DNA of 64,000 nucleotides from an uncultured Candidatus Melainabacteria bacterium (GTDB lineage Bacteria > Cyanobacteriota > Vampirovibrionia > Gastranaerophilales > Gastranaerophilaceae). The DNA lies in contig CAKVLN010000001.1 of the NCBI GenBank assembly GCA_934757275.1, positions 1 through 64,000 of the forward strand. The letters run 5' to 3'. Positions within the stretch are counted from its first letter, which is position 1. Every line of letters starts with the position of its first letter. Position numbers and translations under genes: made by a program. The notes beneath the pieces were generated by a model. The model was not told the origin of the DNA. It saw nothing but the letters and a program-made list of their open reading frames with translations, and made no database searches. This document shows, piece after piece, positions 35,741-43,451 of the stretch.

Positions 35741-35926
35741 CTATTGCAATCTGCTATGAGTTCCGTAATACTTTACGATTGCTTTCATATCCTTTAGAGG
35801 GTCTGTAATCTTACTTTTGTTATCTTCTTCTTTGTCTTTGGCTTGCTTATGGTTCTTACGTAGCCTTTTTGCAATCTCTAGTTGTTGCTTTTGTGCTTCA
35901 ATTTGTTCCAAGCCTTTATCTTTCAT
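35741..35926 (-). CDS. small charged hypothetical protein
   Basis: A 61-aa, Lys/Glu/Gln-rich, coiled-coil-like frame with no recognised family and a weak ribosome site (AGAG). Located between the R-M genes and the right direct repeat. It could be a controller fragment or non-coding; weakly supported. Confidence 0.35.
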   Translation of the reverse strand: MKDKGLEQIEAQKQQLEIAKRLRKNHKQAKDKEEDNKSKITDPLKDMKAIVKYYGTHSRLQ

Positions 35927-35966
35927 TGTTATTTCTCTTTATTACATTTGTATATCGCAATTGCAG

Positions 35967-36013
35967 GCATGTTGAAAAGGCATTTTAGCTTTTACTATGT
36001 ACTTAATCATGTA
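35967..36013. repeat. direct repeat, right end of R-M island
   Basis: Second copy of the 33136-33183 repeat (AAAGGCATTTTAGCTTTTAC, then TATGTACTTAATCATGTACT). The pair bounds the R-M genes and the integrase relic, about 2.8 kb. Confidence 0.7.
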
Positions 36014-36034
36014 CTTTCATTGTCAACGAAAAAA

Positions 36035-36307
36035 TTACAACTTTTTTGCAGGTGTGTCTTCTATAAATGAAAAATTGTTGCCGAGAATTTCTTCTACTTC
36101 TTTTATTAATTCGTGCGGTTTGATGTTTAAGCCTTCGGCTATTCGCCACAAGGTTGATAGTTGTGGATCTTTTATTCCGTTTTCTAAATCTGCCCACATA
36201 GATTTACCCATGCCAATTTCATCGGCACTCTTTGTGATGGATTTTGTCCGACTTTGTTTTACTACGCTAGCGATAGCTTTTTGAAGTTCTAATCTTCTCT
36301 CTTGCAT
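36035..36307 (-). CDS. XRE-family HTH transcriptional regulator
   Basis: A 90-aa Cro/CI-type protein from ATG 36307: TKSADEIGMGKSMWADLENG is the HTH, followed by KDPQLSTLWRIAEGLNIKP. A longer frame to 36346 would cover the operator palindromes. The divergent glycosyltransferase gene and two palindromes lie upstream, so it probably represses itself and perhaps its neighbour. Confidence 0.85.
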   Translation of the reverse strand: MQERRLELQKAIASVVKQSRTKSITKSADEIGMGKSMWADLENGIKDPQLSTLWRIAEGLNIKPHELIKEVEEILGNNFSFIEDTPAKKL

Positions 36308-36320
36308 ATAAATAATTATT

Positions 36321-36360
36321 GTTCTAATATAAGAACAAGTTGTCATAATATTATGACAAC
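36321..36360. promoter_or_regulatory. operator-like palindromes upstream of the XRE gene
   Basis: A perfect 22-bp palindrome spans 36339-36360 (half-site GTTGTCATAAT), and a near-perfect 16-bp one, GTTCTAATATAAGAAC, lies at 36321-36336. Both sit in the divergent gap before the regulator, the expected place for autoregulatory operators. Confidence 0.6.
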
Positions 36361-36399
36361 TTTAATCATAAATTTCGTGCGACACTTGGAGTTTTTAAA

Positions 36400-37428
36400 A
36401 TGGCTGGTTTTACAAATTATATAAATAAAATTTATTTGAAGAATAAGAATTATATTGTGAATGAGGAACCTAAAAAACCTAAAATCTCGGTGATAATTCC
36501 TTGCTATAACGTAGAAAAATATCTTGAGCAATGTTTAGAATCGCTTCTTAAACAGACTTGCAAAAACTTTGAAATTATCTGCATTGATGATGGATCAGAA
36601 GATTTTACCAACGGAATTTTAATTGCTTTTGCTCACATTGATAAAAGAATTAAATTTATTGCTCAAAAAAATGCAGGACCTTCGATTGCAAGAAACAAAG
36701 GATTAACAATTGCAAAAGGGGAATATATTTCTTTTGTCGACGCCGATGATTGGGTTGATGAAAATTATTTTGAAAATTTATTAAACGCAATTGAACGAAA
36801 TAACTGTGATATTGCTGTTTCTACAATAGTTAGAAAACGCCAACTTTCGCAGAAGTACAGAGTTCGCTACATAGAAGAAAAAGTTTATACAAACCTTCAA
36901 GACAAGCTTGATGTCTGCAAAGTGCCGACCTGTAGCTATATTTGGAACAAATTGTACAAAAAAGAATTAATACAAAATTGGTTTTTCAAAGAAGGTGTTT
37001 ATTTTGAAGATATGCTTTGGCTGCCAGATGTTTTGAAACGAGCAAATCGCTTGGTTACAGTTGCTGGCACAAATTATTATTACAGAGTTAATCCTAATTC
37101 AATCGTAAAATTAATTCCATCAAACAAAAAGCAAAACGATTTATATTGTGCGCAAAAATATGTTGCAGAATTTTTTGAGAGGAATGATTTATATTTATCA
37201 AAGAAAGCAAGAACTTTCACGAAAGAGGTCAAGTATTTTCTTCATGTTCCAGTTTTTCGTGTAAAAGAATTTGAAGGGCGAGAGATTTATTATTGCTTGG
37301 GTTTAAAGATTTTTTCTCAGAGAAGCGAAACTATTAAAGATTGCAAAAATGCTGATAAAATATGTAACTCGCATATAAAAAATTGTTTTATAATGGGCGA
37401 TAGGGAAGAAAATGTTGAAGAATGTTAG
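36400..37428 (+). CDS. glycosyltransferase family 2
   Basis: GT-A fold glycosyltransferase, 342 aa. ISVIIPCYNVEKYLEQCLES, FEIICIDDGSEDF and the metal-binding SFVDADDWVDENYFENLL are typical of GT2 enzymes making surface polysaccharide. GGAG lies before ATG 36400. It overlaps by 7 nt the following LuxR-type gene. No other capsule or O-antigen gene is next to it. Confidence 0.9.
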   Translation: MAGFTNYINKIYLKNKNYIVNEEPKKPKISVIIPCYNVEKYLEQCLESLLKQTCKNFEIICIDDGSEDFTNGILIAFAHIDKRIKFIAQKNAGPSIARNKGLTIAKGEYISFVDADDWVDENYFENLLNAIERNNCDIAVSTIVRKRQLSQKYRVRYIEEKVYTNLQDKLDVCKVPTCSYIWNKLYKKELIQNWFFKEGVYFEDMLWLPDVLKRANRLVTVAGTNYYYRVNPNSIVKLIPSNKKQNDLYCAQKYVAEFFERNDLYLSKKARTFTKEVKYFLHVPVFRVKEFEGREIYYCLGLKIFSQRSETIKDCKNADKICNSHIKNCFIMGDREENVEEC

Positions 37429-37640
37429 AACGGGAAGAAAAAATCTTAGAATATATTTGCCTCGGGCTAAATAACAAAGAAATTGGTGAGCGAATGTATT
37501 TGAGTAGGCATACTGTCAAAAAAGAGGTTGCTCAAATTTTAGCAAAATATCAAGCTCGAAATCGAGTTGAATTGGTAAGTAAAGTGTTGAAATGTGGAAT
37601 TATAAAAGTAGAGAAGTTGGTATTAAATAATTTCTTTTAG
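37422..37640 (+). CDS. single-domain LuxR/GerE-type HTH regulator
   Basis: A 72-aa protein consisting of only the GerE DNA-binding domain: REEKILEYICLGLNNKEIGE, YLSRHTVKKEVAQILAKYQA. No receiver or sensor domain. Its start overlaps the end of the glycosyltransferase, so the two are co-expressed. Confidence 0.8.
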   Translation: MLEREEKILEYICLGLNNKEIGERMYLSRHTVKKEVAQILAKYQARNRVELVSKVLKCGIIKVEKLVLNNFF

Positions 37641-37702
37641 TTGTCTAATGCAAGAATTTATTTGGAACTGGCAAGAATTTGAAAAAAATTTAAACAAAAA
37701 TG

Positions 37703-37730
37703 TTGACTTTAATTTATTAGCATGTATGAT
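37703..37730 (+). promoter_or_regulatory. promoter of the split tRNA-Gly 5' half
   Basis: TTGACT (37703-37708), 16-bp spacer, TATGAT (37725-37730). The same arrangement precedes the intact tRNA-Gly. It now drives transcription into the element's left end. Confidence 0.7.
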
Positions 37731-37743
37731 AGTAACATACCGA

Positions 37744-37782
37744 GCGGGGGTAATTCAGTGGTAGAATGCCTCCTTGCCAAGG
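37744..37782 (+). pseudogene. tRNA-Gly 5' half (left attachment junction)
   Basis: Identical to nucleotides 1-39 of the tRNA-Gly at 53879 (GCGGGGGTAATTCAGTGG ... CCTTGCCAAGG) and then diverges into CGATGACTATT. Promoter and upstream ~25 bp are also shared with one mismatch. It marks the left end of the integrated element; crossover is within CTTGCCAAGG at the anticodon. Confidence 0.88.
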
Positions 37783-37909
37783 CGATGACTATTTAGAATT
37801 TAACGAAAGTTAATGTTATTCTGAGTCAGTAAATGCAAGGGTTATAATGAATGTTCTTCATTTATTTACACTTATTTACAACAAAGTATATTTGTTTGTA
37901 TTAAATGCA

Positions 37910-37929
37910 ATTACATAATATTACATAAT
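37910..37929. repeat. putative integrase arm sites, left end
   Basis: Two tandem copies of ATTACATAAT with no spacer. The same decamer occurs twice at the right end (53754-53763, 53766-53775) and in inverted, degenerate form at 56249-56278. Confidence 0.55.
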
Positions 37930-37951
37930 GGAATTTGCAAGTTGTTATTAA

Positions 37952-38251
37952 CTAGCCAAGAGCCTTGATTGGTTGAATTTTGCTTATATCATCTGCGATT
38001 TCACGTCTTGCAATTCTTAGTTCATAATCTTCTTGATAACGCAAGAAATAACCTTGCGAAAGTCCAAAGTATGTTGTCAAACGCAAATCAGTATCAGCAG
38101 TAATTCGCCTTTGCCCTTTGATTATCTGGTGTATTCTGTTTGGCGGTACAAATATCGCATTAGCTAGAGCATTCTGCGTTAGATGAAATGGCTCAATAAA
38201 TTCTTCCTTTAGCATTTCGCCAACTGTTGTAAGTTCAATATATTCAGTCAT
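37952..38251 (-). CDS. higA: HigA-type antitoxin
   Basis: XRE-family antidote of the HigA/VapI group, 99 aa: TVGEMLKEEFIEPFHLTQNA, IFVPPNRIHQIIKGQRRITA. Preceded by GGAG. Lies 100 bp downstream of the HigB-like toxin gene (toxin-first order). The long gap may hold a separate antitoxin promoter. Confidence 0.88.
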   Translation of the reverse strand: MTEYIELTTVGEMLKEEFIEPFHLTQNALANAIFVPPNRIHQIIKGQRRITADTDLRLTTYFGLSQGYFLRYQEDYELRIARREIADDISKIQPIKALG

Positions 38252-38351
38252 AATTGTACTCCAAATTTAAGTAATATCTATCTATATTATATAGTACGTA
38301 CCACGTAATTTCAACCCCAAATAAAGATTCTCTTTAGATATCTTATCAATT

Positions 38352-38633
38352 CTAATGGTAATCAACAATTTCAACATCAAAGGAACAATTGTCTAACCAC
38401 TTAAAGCAAATTCTAAATTGGTTGTTAATGCGTATAGAATATTGACCTTGTCTATCGCCAGTCAACACTTCTAAGTGATTACTTGGCGGAATCTTTAAAT
38501 CATCAAGTACAGAAGCTACGTTTAGCATTCTCAATTTCTGTAAAGCTCGTTTCTGTATGTCGTGAGGAAGCTTCTTGCTAAACTCTTCATTCCATATCTT
38601 TTCTGTTTCTTTGCACTTGAAAGTCTTAATCAT
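38352..38633 (-). CDS. higB: HigB/RelE-type toxin
   Basis: 93-aa ribosome-dependent mRNA interferase of the RelE superfamily: MIKTFKCKETEKIWNEE, LRMLNVASVLDDLKIPPSNH, GDRQGQYSIRINNQFRICFK. Paired with HigA downstream; stabilises the mobile element. Confidence 0.9.
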   Translation of the reverse strand: MIKTFKCKETEKIWNEEFSKKLPHDIQKRALQKLRMLNVASVLDDLKIPPSNHLEVLTGDRQGQYSIRINNQFRICFKWLDNCSFDVEIVDYH

Positions 38634-38680
38634 TCTTTTATTCTAACATAGAAAGTTGGCATGAGCGTAGTTAATCACTC

Positions 38681-38911
38681 TTATTTAATCTTTACGGCAG
38701 TTATACCAACACCATTTCTATTGTTTCCCTCTATTGTAAATATGCGATAAGTTCCTTCTTCTGTTGTAATTTTTGTTGTTTGAACAAAATTTCTGTCTGT
38801 TAGAACAACTGTTGAAGGTTCAGCCTTTATTGTAGGTAATGCCAAAGAGCAAGCTGTGCAAGTCAAGCCTATTGTCAGTCCAATTGTTAACCCGATTACT
38901 AGTTGTTTCAT
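38681..38911 (-). CDS. small exported protein
   Basis: A 76-aa protein with an N-terminal signal or anchor containing the tandem GLTIGLTIGLT and a CTACSLA sequence that could be a poor lipobox. Mature part unknown. The next gene group is divergent. Confidence 0.6.
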   Translation of the reverse strand: MKQLVIGLTIGLTIGLTCTACSLALPTIKAEPSTVVLTDRNFVQTTKITTEEGTYRIFTIEGNNRNGVGITAVKIK

Positions 38912-39208
38912 GTGTATTTCTCCTTTGGGTGTTGTAGTACGTAAACTTGGTGAGAATTTCGTTTTTCAGTATGGGAGTTCTATGTAACATTGAAATAATG
39001 CCGTCCATGTATCTCTATTTCAATGTTTCAGTATTTTTCATGTCTTGTCAAGCGTTAGAGCAGTTTTGTAACGTTTTGCTGCCGGAACTTAACATAACGC
39101 AGCAATTGTTAAATTGGGGCTGCAATGTTCAAGAAAATGGCCTATTATGGGGACATAAGGAACGGCCGTTACTTCTTAGAAAATACATAACAATAAGGAG
39201 CAACAAAC

Positions 39209-39499
39209 ATGAACAAAGTTATTACAACAAACATCAACTTAGAAGACAACGCAAAAGTAATCAAGTCTTTAGATAGCAAAATTGCTGAACTTAAAGAGCT
39301 TAGAGATGAGAAGGTAGCAGAAGTTCGTGAAGTTATGAATAAAGCTAATATTACTGAACTACAAGCAGGGGCATTTACTTTCACTCTTAAAGAAATTACT
39401 AGAAATAACGTTGACACGAAAATCTTGAAAACTAAATACGCAGAACTGTACAAATCACTACTAAAAGTTAGTTCGTACTTTAAATTTGAGGTGGTGTAG
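39209..39499 (+). CDS. phage-type small protein
   Basis: A 96-aa helical protein (Lys/Glu-rich coil, then NNVDTKILKTKYAELYKSLL and a short FKFEV end). The C-terminal pattern resembles common phage proteins of unknown role. GGAG before ATG. First of four small plus-strand genes ahead of the small recombinase. The 297-bp divergent gap 38912-39208 before it holds a probable bidirectional control region with an inverted GTAACGTTTTGCTGC/GCAGCAATTGTTA pair. Confidence 0.6.
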   Translation: MNKVITTNINLEDNAKVIKSLDSKIAELKELRDEKVAEVREVMNKANITELQAGAFTFTLKEITRNNVDTKILKTKYAELYKSLLKVSSYFKFEVV

Positions 39500-39534
39500 G
39501 GCTTCGGCTCTACCCTTCCGAAAAGAGGTGCAAC

Positions 39535-39750
39535 ATGACAAAGATTATTTCGACTAAAACCGTAAACGGCATTTATTACTTGTTATTTCAAGCTGATAAA
39601 TGGCAATCTAAAGCTAGTTATATATGTTTCGGTTTATTCAGTAGCTACGAATTAGCAAATGAATGTGCAAAGAAATACAACCTTTATGGTGTTGATTCAA
39701 TGGTAGTAATTCAATCAGTTAAGATTAATCAGTTTAGCGAGGTGATATAA
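39535..39750 (+). CDS. small hypothetical protein, 71 aa
   Basis: Unrecognised 71-aa protein with KIISTKTVNGIYYLLFQADK. AGAGGTG precedes ATG. The next gene follows immediately after its stop codon. Confidence 0.55.
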   Translation: MTKIISTKTVNGIYYLLFQADKWQSKASYICFGLFSSYELANECAKKYNLYGVDSMVVIQSVKINQFSEVI

Positions 39751-40191
39751 ATGACAATTACATATAATACAGTTCAAGAAGTTTACAACAGAAATTATGG
39801 TTCAGAGCGATTGTACAAACGCAATTCTTACAATACTTTATCTTATACGCAAGGTGTGATGGACTTTCAACAGACTTTGGAAGCTCATTGGATAGTAGAT
39901 ATCATAATAAGCTATATGCCAACGATTCTAAAAGCGTATGAAAATAACACTTTCAGTTTCTTTGTTATAGAGATTGTATTGAACAAGAATCAACAGGGTT
40001 ACATGGAAGTATTTACAGAGGATTACATTGAGGGTGTATATAATGAACACATCCTTATCCTAAAACAAGATATTCCCTTTATTGATTTACCTACTAAGGA
40101 AGATGAGGAAATAACTACTTATCGGTTCTATCTTGAAATTTCATCATTTGAGCCTATTAACTTTACACTATTTCTGCCTTCGGAATACTGA
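39751..40191 (+). CDS. hypothetical protein, 146 aa
   Basis: Unrecognised, soluble, 146 aa, starting directly after the previous stop with GCGAGGTG as ribosome site. Contains a run QEVYNRNYGSERLYKRNSYN. Likely co-transcribed with neighbours. Confidence 0.55.
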   Translation: MTITYNTVQEVYNRNYGSERLYKRNSYNTLSYTQGVMDFQQTLEAHWIVDIIISYMPTILKAYENNTFSFFVIEIVLNKNQQGYMEVFTEDYIEGVYNEHILILKQDIPFIDLPTKEDEEITTYRFYLEISSFEPINFTLFLPSEY

Positions 40192-40251
40192 CATTTGGGG
40201 GATTAATTCCCCCTCTTGATAAAGATTGATACAAAGTTAAGGAATTACAAT

Positions 40252-40548
40252 ATGGAAGAAACAGAAAAGATAACAATAGACACATTCAACGAGTTCGTTG
40301 AACAGTTGGAAAAGGTTAAGAAAGAATATTCCGAGATTGTATTGTCATTCTATAAATATTGCCATAAGTACGAACCAAATAGCTTTAAGTTGTACAAAGA
40401 TTTAATGCTTGATGAACTCAAACAGTACGGATTAAAGCCATGCAAAGTTACAAAAGATATGACCTTAATCTTTAAGTTTAAGAAGATAGCCGAGGCAATA
40501 ATATATATCAAACCTTATGGAATAGATTTGTTGGTTTATAAATTGTGA
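40252..40548 (+). CDS. hypothetical protein, 98 aa
   Basis: Helical, acidic/basic 98-aa protein. ATG 40252 (AAGGA 8 nt upstream) is chosen over TTG 40216. No family recognised. The 211-bp gap to the recombinase shows nothing but AT-rich sequence. Confidence 0.55.
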   Translation: MEETEKITIDTFNEFVEQLEKVKKEYSEIVLSFYKYCHKYEPNSFKLYKDLMLDELKQYGLKPCKVTKDMTLIFKFKKIAEAIIYIKPYGIDLLVYKL

Positions 40549-40759
40549 TTGCGTTACAGGGGGTAAAGTTTCATGAAAGCTTGAAATTTCCAAACTCAAT
40601 TTAACACAATATACATTTTGTTAATCTTACGTCAATTGGCTGAATTACAAGCCACATAGACGATACAACCGATTCAATAAACAAGAAAGCACTTTCAATT
40701 AAACAAATTGGTTCTAAACAGTAAATTGAATTTAACACAAAGTAAGAAATGAGGTACGC

Positions 40760-41308
40760 ATGAAATACGTTCAACCGATTAGGGATAAGAACAAGATTGA
40801 AGAAATTAAGTCATATTTAAGAGAATCTGGTACAAGAGATTTGCTCTTGTTCACCATGGGGATTAACACAGGATTACGCATATCTGATTTACTTAAACTA
40901 AAGATTGATGATGTTAAGGGTAAATCACACGTTGAAATCAAAGAGCAGAAAACAGGTAAGATTAAGAGATTCCCTTTACTTGGCAACTTGCAATCTATGA
41001 TAGAAGAGTATATTAGAGGTAAAGCCGATTATGATTATCTATTTAAGAGTAGGAACGGCAAAAATAAACCAATTTCAAGGGTAATGGCTTATATGATTAT
41101 TAATCAAGCTTGCAAGAAAGCACACATAACGGATAATGTTGGCACACATACTCTTAGAAAAACCTTTGGATATCATCATTACCAAACGTTTCATGATGTT
41201 GCAATTCTACAATATTTACTTAATCATTCAAGCCCTTCGATAACTCTAAGATACATAGGAATTACGCAGGACAATGTTGAAGATACATTAAAGCAATTTG
41301 AATTATAA
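40760..41308 (+). CDS. small tyrosine recombinase (FimB-sized)
   Basis: A 182-aa site-specific recombinase consisting of the catalytic domain only. Catalytic residues: Arg in GINTGLRISDLLKL, Lys in KTGKIKRFP, H-x2-R in THTLRKTFGYHHY, His in NHSSPSITLRYIG and its Tyr. It lacks the N-terminal core-binding/arm domains of the element's integrase and is similar to the protein at 46349. Size fits invertases of the FimB/FimE kind. Followed by a terminator. Confidence 0.85.
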   Translation: MKYVQPIRDKNKIEEIKSYLRESGTRDLLLFTMGINTGLRISDLLKLKIDDVKGKSHVEIKEQKTGKIKRFPLLGNLQSMIEEYIRGKADYDYLFKSRNGKNKPISRVMAYMIINQACKKAHITDNVGTHTLRKTFGYHHYQTFHDVAILQYLLNHSSPSITLRYIGITQDNVEDTLKQFEL

Positions 41309-41339
41309 AATTGTGTTGCTCCTTCAAGACACAAGGAAG

Positions 41340-41373
41340 CCTCTAATTGTTATAATTAGGGGTTTTTCTCTAT
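41340..41373 (+). terminator. terminator of the small recombinase
   Basis: CCTCTAATT/AATTAGGGG stem, GTTAT loop, then TTTTTCT. Confidence 0.85.
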
Positions 41374-41463
41374 TTTGATAGCCACACACATTGCACAAGC
41401 CTGCTGTTAACGGCAATAATAGTGCTAATTTTGGCATTTGTTCGCTCGCCATATATAAGGGTT

Positions 41464-42435
41464 CTAAGGGTTATTAGATTTCTTATTAGCCTCAAAATTC
41501 AACTCGACATCAATAATTTCTTTCTTTATTACACTTGGGAATGGTGGGAACGGAGCAGAGTCTTTAATTGCGTCTATTGCTGCTTTATCGGCACTCACAT
41601 ATCCAGAGGTTTCCTTGATTCTAGGCTCGCTAGTCAAATATCCTTCTCTTGATATTTTAAAGACTGCAACCGTTTTGAAGTGGTCTAATTGTAATCTTCT
41701 TATATCGTTAGGAATAACCCAATTTGTCTTGACTTTCCTATGCAAATTTTGTAGATATGCTTGTAGCTCTGGGTTGTTGTCAAAGTTTTCCTCAATTGCG
41801 TTTTCTTCTTTAGGTGTAGAATTAGTATCACTTGTAGTTGCTTGCGGTTCTACAACCTGTTCTTGCTTGGTTTCATTTTGTTGTACGGCATTATTAGCTT
41901 TGATTAAGTGTGAATCTATACCGTAGAAAATCAAGGCAATGATACAACCGCCTATCAAATAAGAAAGTATTTTTGTTTCTTTCAGTAGCTTATATAAAGC
42001 TTTCGGATTGAGCATTAATGCAATCATCTCAATAATAGCTTCTGATACGTTTAAGTCAGCAAATTTTTCCTTTAGCTTAGATATTTCATCTTCCATTTCT
42101 TCTACATCTTCATCAATAGTTTCTTCTTGACTTTCCTCTTGGTATTCCTCTTGCGTTTCTTCTGTTGAATTATCATTATATGAAGTATTATCAGCACTAC
42201 TAAAACTATCATTATAACTTGCTTTTGTATATTTACCGCCATGGTTTTCAAGATATTCTTTAAGTTCAGCATTTGCTTCATTCAACTTCTTCATCAATGC
42301 CTCAAAACCTACTCTTTCTGCTTCGTTGCTTGCTTTGTCTGGGTGGTACTTCTTAACGTGTTCACGATATGCACGTTTCAAATCGTCTAAATTAAACTCA
42401 TCTGGCAAATCTAATAACTTTATATATTCTTCCAT
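41464..42435 (-). CDS. J-domain / transmembrane / TolA-TonB C-terminal fusion
   Basis: A 323-aa protein of unusual design. Residues 3-65 are a DnaJ domain with the Hsp70-contacting HPD at 31-33. An acidic Glu/Ser-rich linker, then one membrane helix at about 157-173, then an Asn/Gln-rich linker and a C-terminal domain (222-313) with WVIPNDI, VFKISREGYLTSEPRI and SAPFPPFP, the TolA/TonB C-terminal pattern. Topology would put the J domain inside and the TonB-like domain in the periplasm. Last gene of the RiPP-associated operon; overlaps its upstream neighbour by 1 nt. Confidence 0.8.
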   Translation of the reverse strand: MEEYIKLLDLPDEFNLDDLKRAYREHVKKYHPDKASNEAERVGFEALMKKLNEANAELKEYLENHGGKYTKASYNDSFSSADNTSYNDNSTEETQEEYQEESQEETIDEDVEEMEDEISKLKEKFADLNVSEAIIEMIALMLNPKALYKLLKETKILSYLIGGCIIALIFYGIDSHLIKANNAVQQNETKQEQVVEPQATTSDTNSTPKEENAIEENFDNNPELQAYLQNLHRKVKTNWVIPNDIRRLQLDHFKTVAVFKISREGYLTSEPRIKETSGYVSADKAAIDAIKDSAPFPPFPSVIKKEIIDVELNFEANKKSNNP

Positions 42436-42911
42436 TATTCCTTATTCTTTCGTTTATTTTTCGGTAATAGTAAATTCTTCTTGTGTTCCAGTTGTTTCTT
42501 TTCCTGTTTAACCCTTATTTGTTTAGGTTTTTTTACTGCCTTAATCCGCTTTACCTTCTTTGTTTCAATGCTTTCAACTTTGTTAGCCTTTATCTGTTCT
42601 TGCTTTGGTGTTTGGGTTGCTTGCGTTGTAAAGCTAAATGCTTCAAATGGATAATTTCCAGACCTTTCCTCATTTATCTGATTAATAGCTTCATTAAAGA
42701 CTTTGCCCCAATCAATATTTGCTAATTTATTGCCAATTCTGAATAAAGTATTTTTGCCGACTTGAATTACATTCTTAGCAACTTTAACAAGATATTGCTT
42801 TGCTTTATTAACAGGCACTATGCCACTCTTAGGCACTCTTGCAACTTCGTGCTTTTGCCCTGCCTTATCTGGCAAGTTATTATTGCTTTTGGCTAAATCG
42901 TGTCCAGTCAT
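42435..42911 (-). CDS. basic hypothetical protein of the RiPP operon
   Basis: A 158-aa protein, neutral N-terminal 100 residues and a strongly basic Lys-rich tail (KVKRIKAVKKPKQIRVKQEK). No signal peptide. Coupled to its neighbours (3-bp gap upstream, 1-nt overlap downstream). Function unknown; the basic tail suggests nucleic acid or membrane contact. Confidence 0.6.
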   Translation of the reverse strand: MTGHDLAKSNNNLPDKAGQKHEVARVPKSGIVPVNKAKQYLVKVAKNVIQVGKNTLFRIGNKLANIDWGKVFNEAINQINEERSGNYPFEAFSFTTQATQTPKQEQIKANKVESIETKKVKRIKAVKKPKQIRVKQEKKQLEHKKNLLLPKNKRKNKE

Positions 42912-42914
42912 AAT

Positions 42915-43331
42915 TTAATACCATTCTGGATAATAGAAATGCTTCGCTTCCTTCAAGCTACGAAAACAAGGAACTTCGCTACCCTCACCGCCTTCTGGGA
43001 CAGGCTCAAGTCCTAAATTTCCGTTGGATTGCATAACCTTGTGGTGTCCTACATATTTCCCAATTGGAGTGTAAAGAATATATTTGTAACCATACGCAGG
43101 ACTTCTCTTATCGTAAATTGCAACAACCTTTTCACTAACACTCTCATTGCGTTCTGCATAATTCTGGTAATGGGGTGTTACAAGAATTGTGTTACCCTTG
43201 CTATCGGTAGAACGTTGTTGTTGCTTGCCGTATGCGTTGCGTAGCTCTGGTGATAAACGTGTGTCGTAGGCATTGGCACAATTTAGAAATGAAGTAAATA
43301 TGAATAACAGTACAACTAAGAATTTAAGCAT
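42915..43331 (-). CDS. secreted hypothetical protein of the RiPP operon
   Basis: A 138-aa protein with a clear Sec signal peptide (hydrophobic 2-17, likely cleavage after NCANA). Mature part: IYDKRSPAYGYKYILYTPIG and a C-terminal CFRSLKEAKHFYYPEWY. No known family. Follows the 36-aa peptide gene by 9 bp. Confidence 0.6.
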   Translation of the reverse strand: MLKFLVVLLFIFTSFLNCANAYDTRLSPELRNAYGKQQQRSTDSKGNTILVTPHYQNYAERNESVSEKVVAIYDKRSPAYGYKYILYTPIGKYVGHHKVMQSNGNLGLEPVPEGGEGSEVPCFRSLKEAKHFYYPEWY

Positions 43332-43340
43332 ATCCTACCT

Positions 43341-43451
43341 TTAAAGTATTATCGCAAGCAGAATTATTAAGATAAGTAAACCAAAAGCCACTTTAGGGTT
43401 GTTCTGCAAGAATCGTCTTATCCATTGTTTGAGTAAACCGATAATATCCAT
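43341..43451 (-). CDS. 36-aa single-span membrane peptide
   Basis: A short gene missed by length filters. It starts at an ATG overlapping the maturase stop codon (TAATG), so it is translationally coupled. The peptide begins MDIIGLLKQWIRRFLQNNPK and continues as one hydrophobic helix VAFGLLILIILLAIIL. It has the shape of a small holin-like, immunity or transporter-subunit peptide. Confidence 0.65.
   Translation of the reverse strand: MDIIGLLKQWIRRFLQNNPKVAFGLLILIILLAIIL

Larger units (their letters stand above)
33136..36013. mobile_element. restriction-modification genomic island beside tRNA-Leu
   Basis: Bounded by ~45-bp direct repeats, containing an R-M operon, a small charged frame and a decayed integrase whose end coincides with the left repeat. 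Consistent with an old tRNA-adjacent insertion that lost mobility. Confidence 0.55.
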
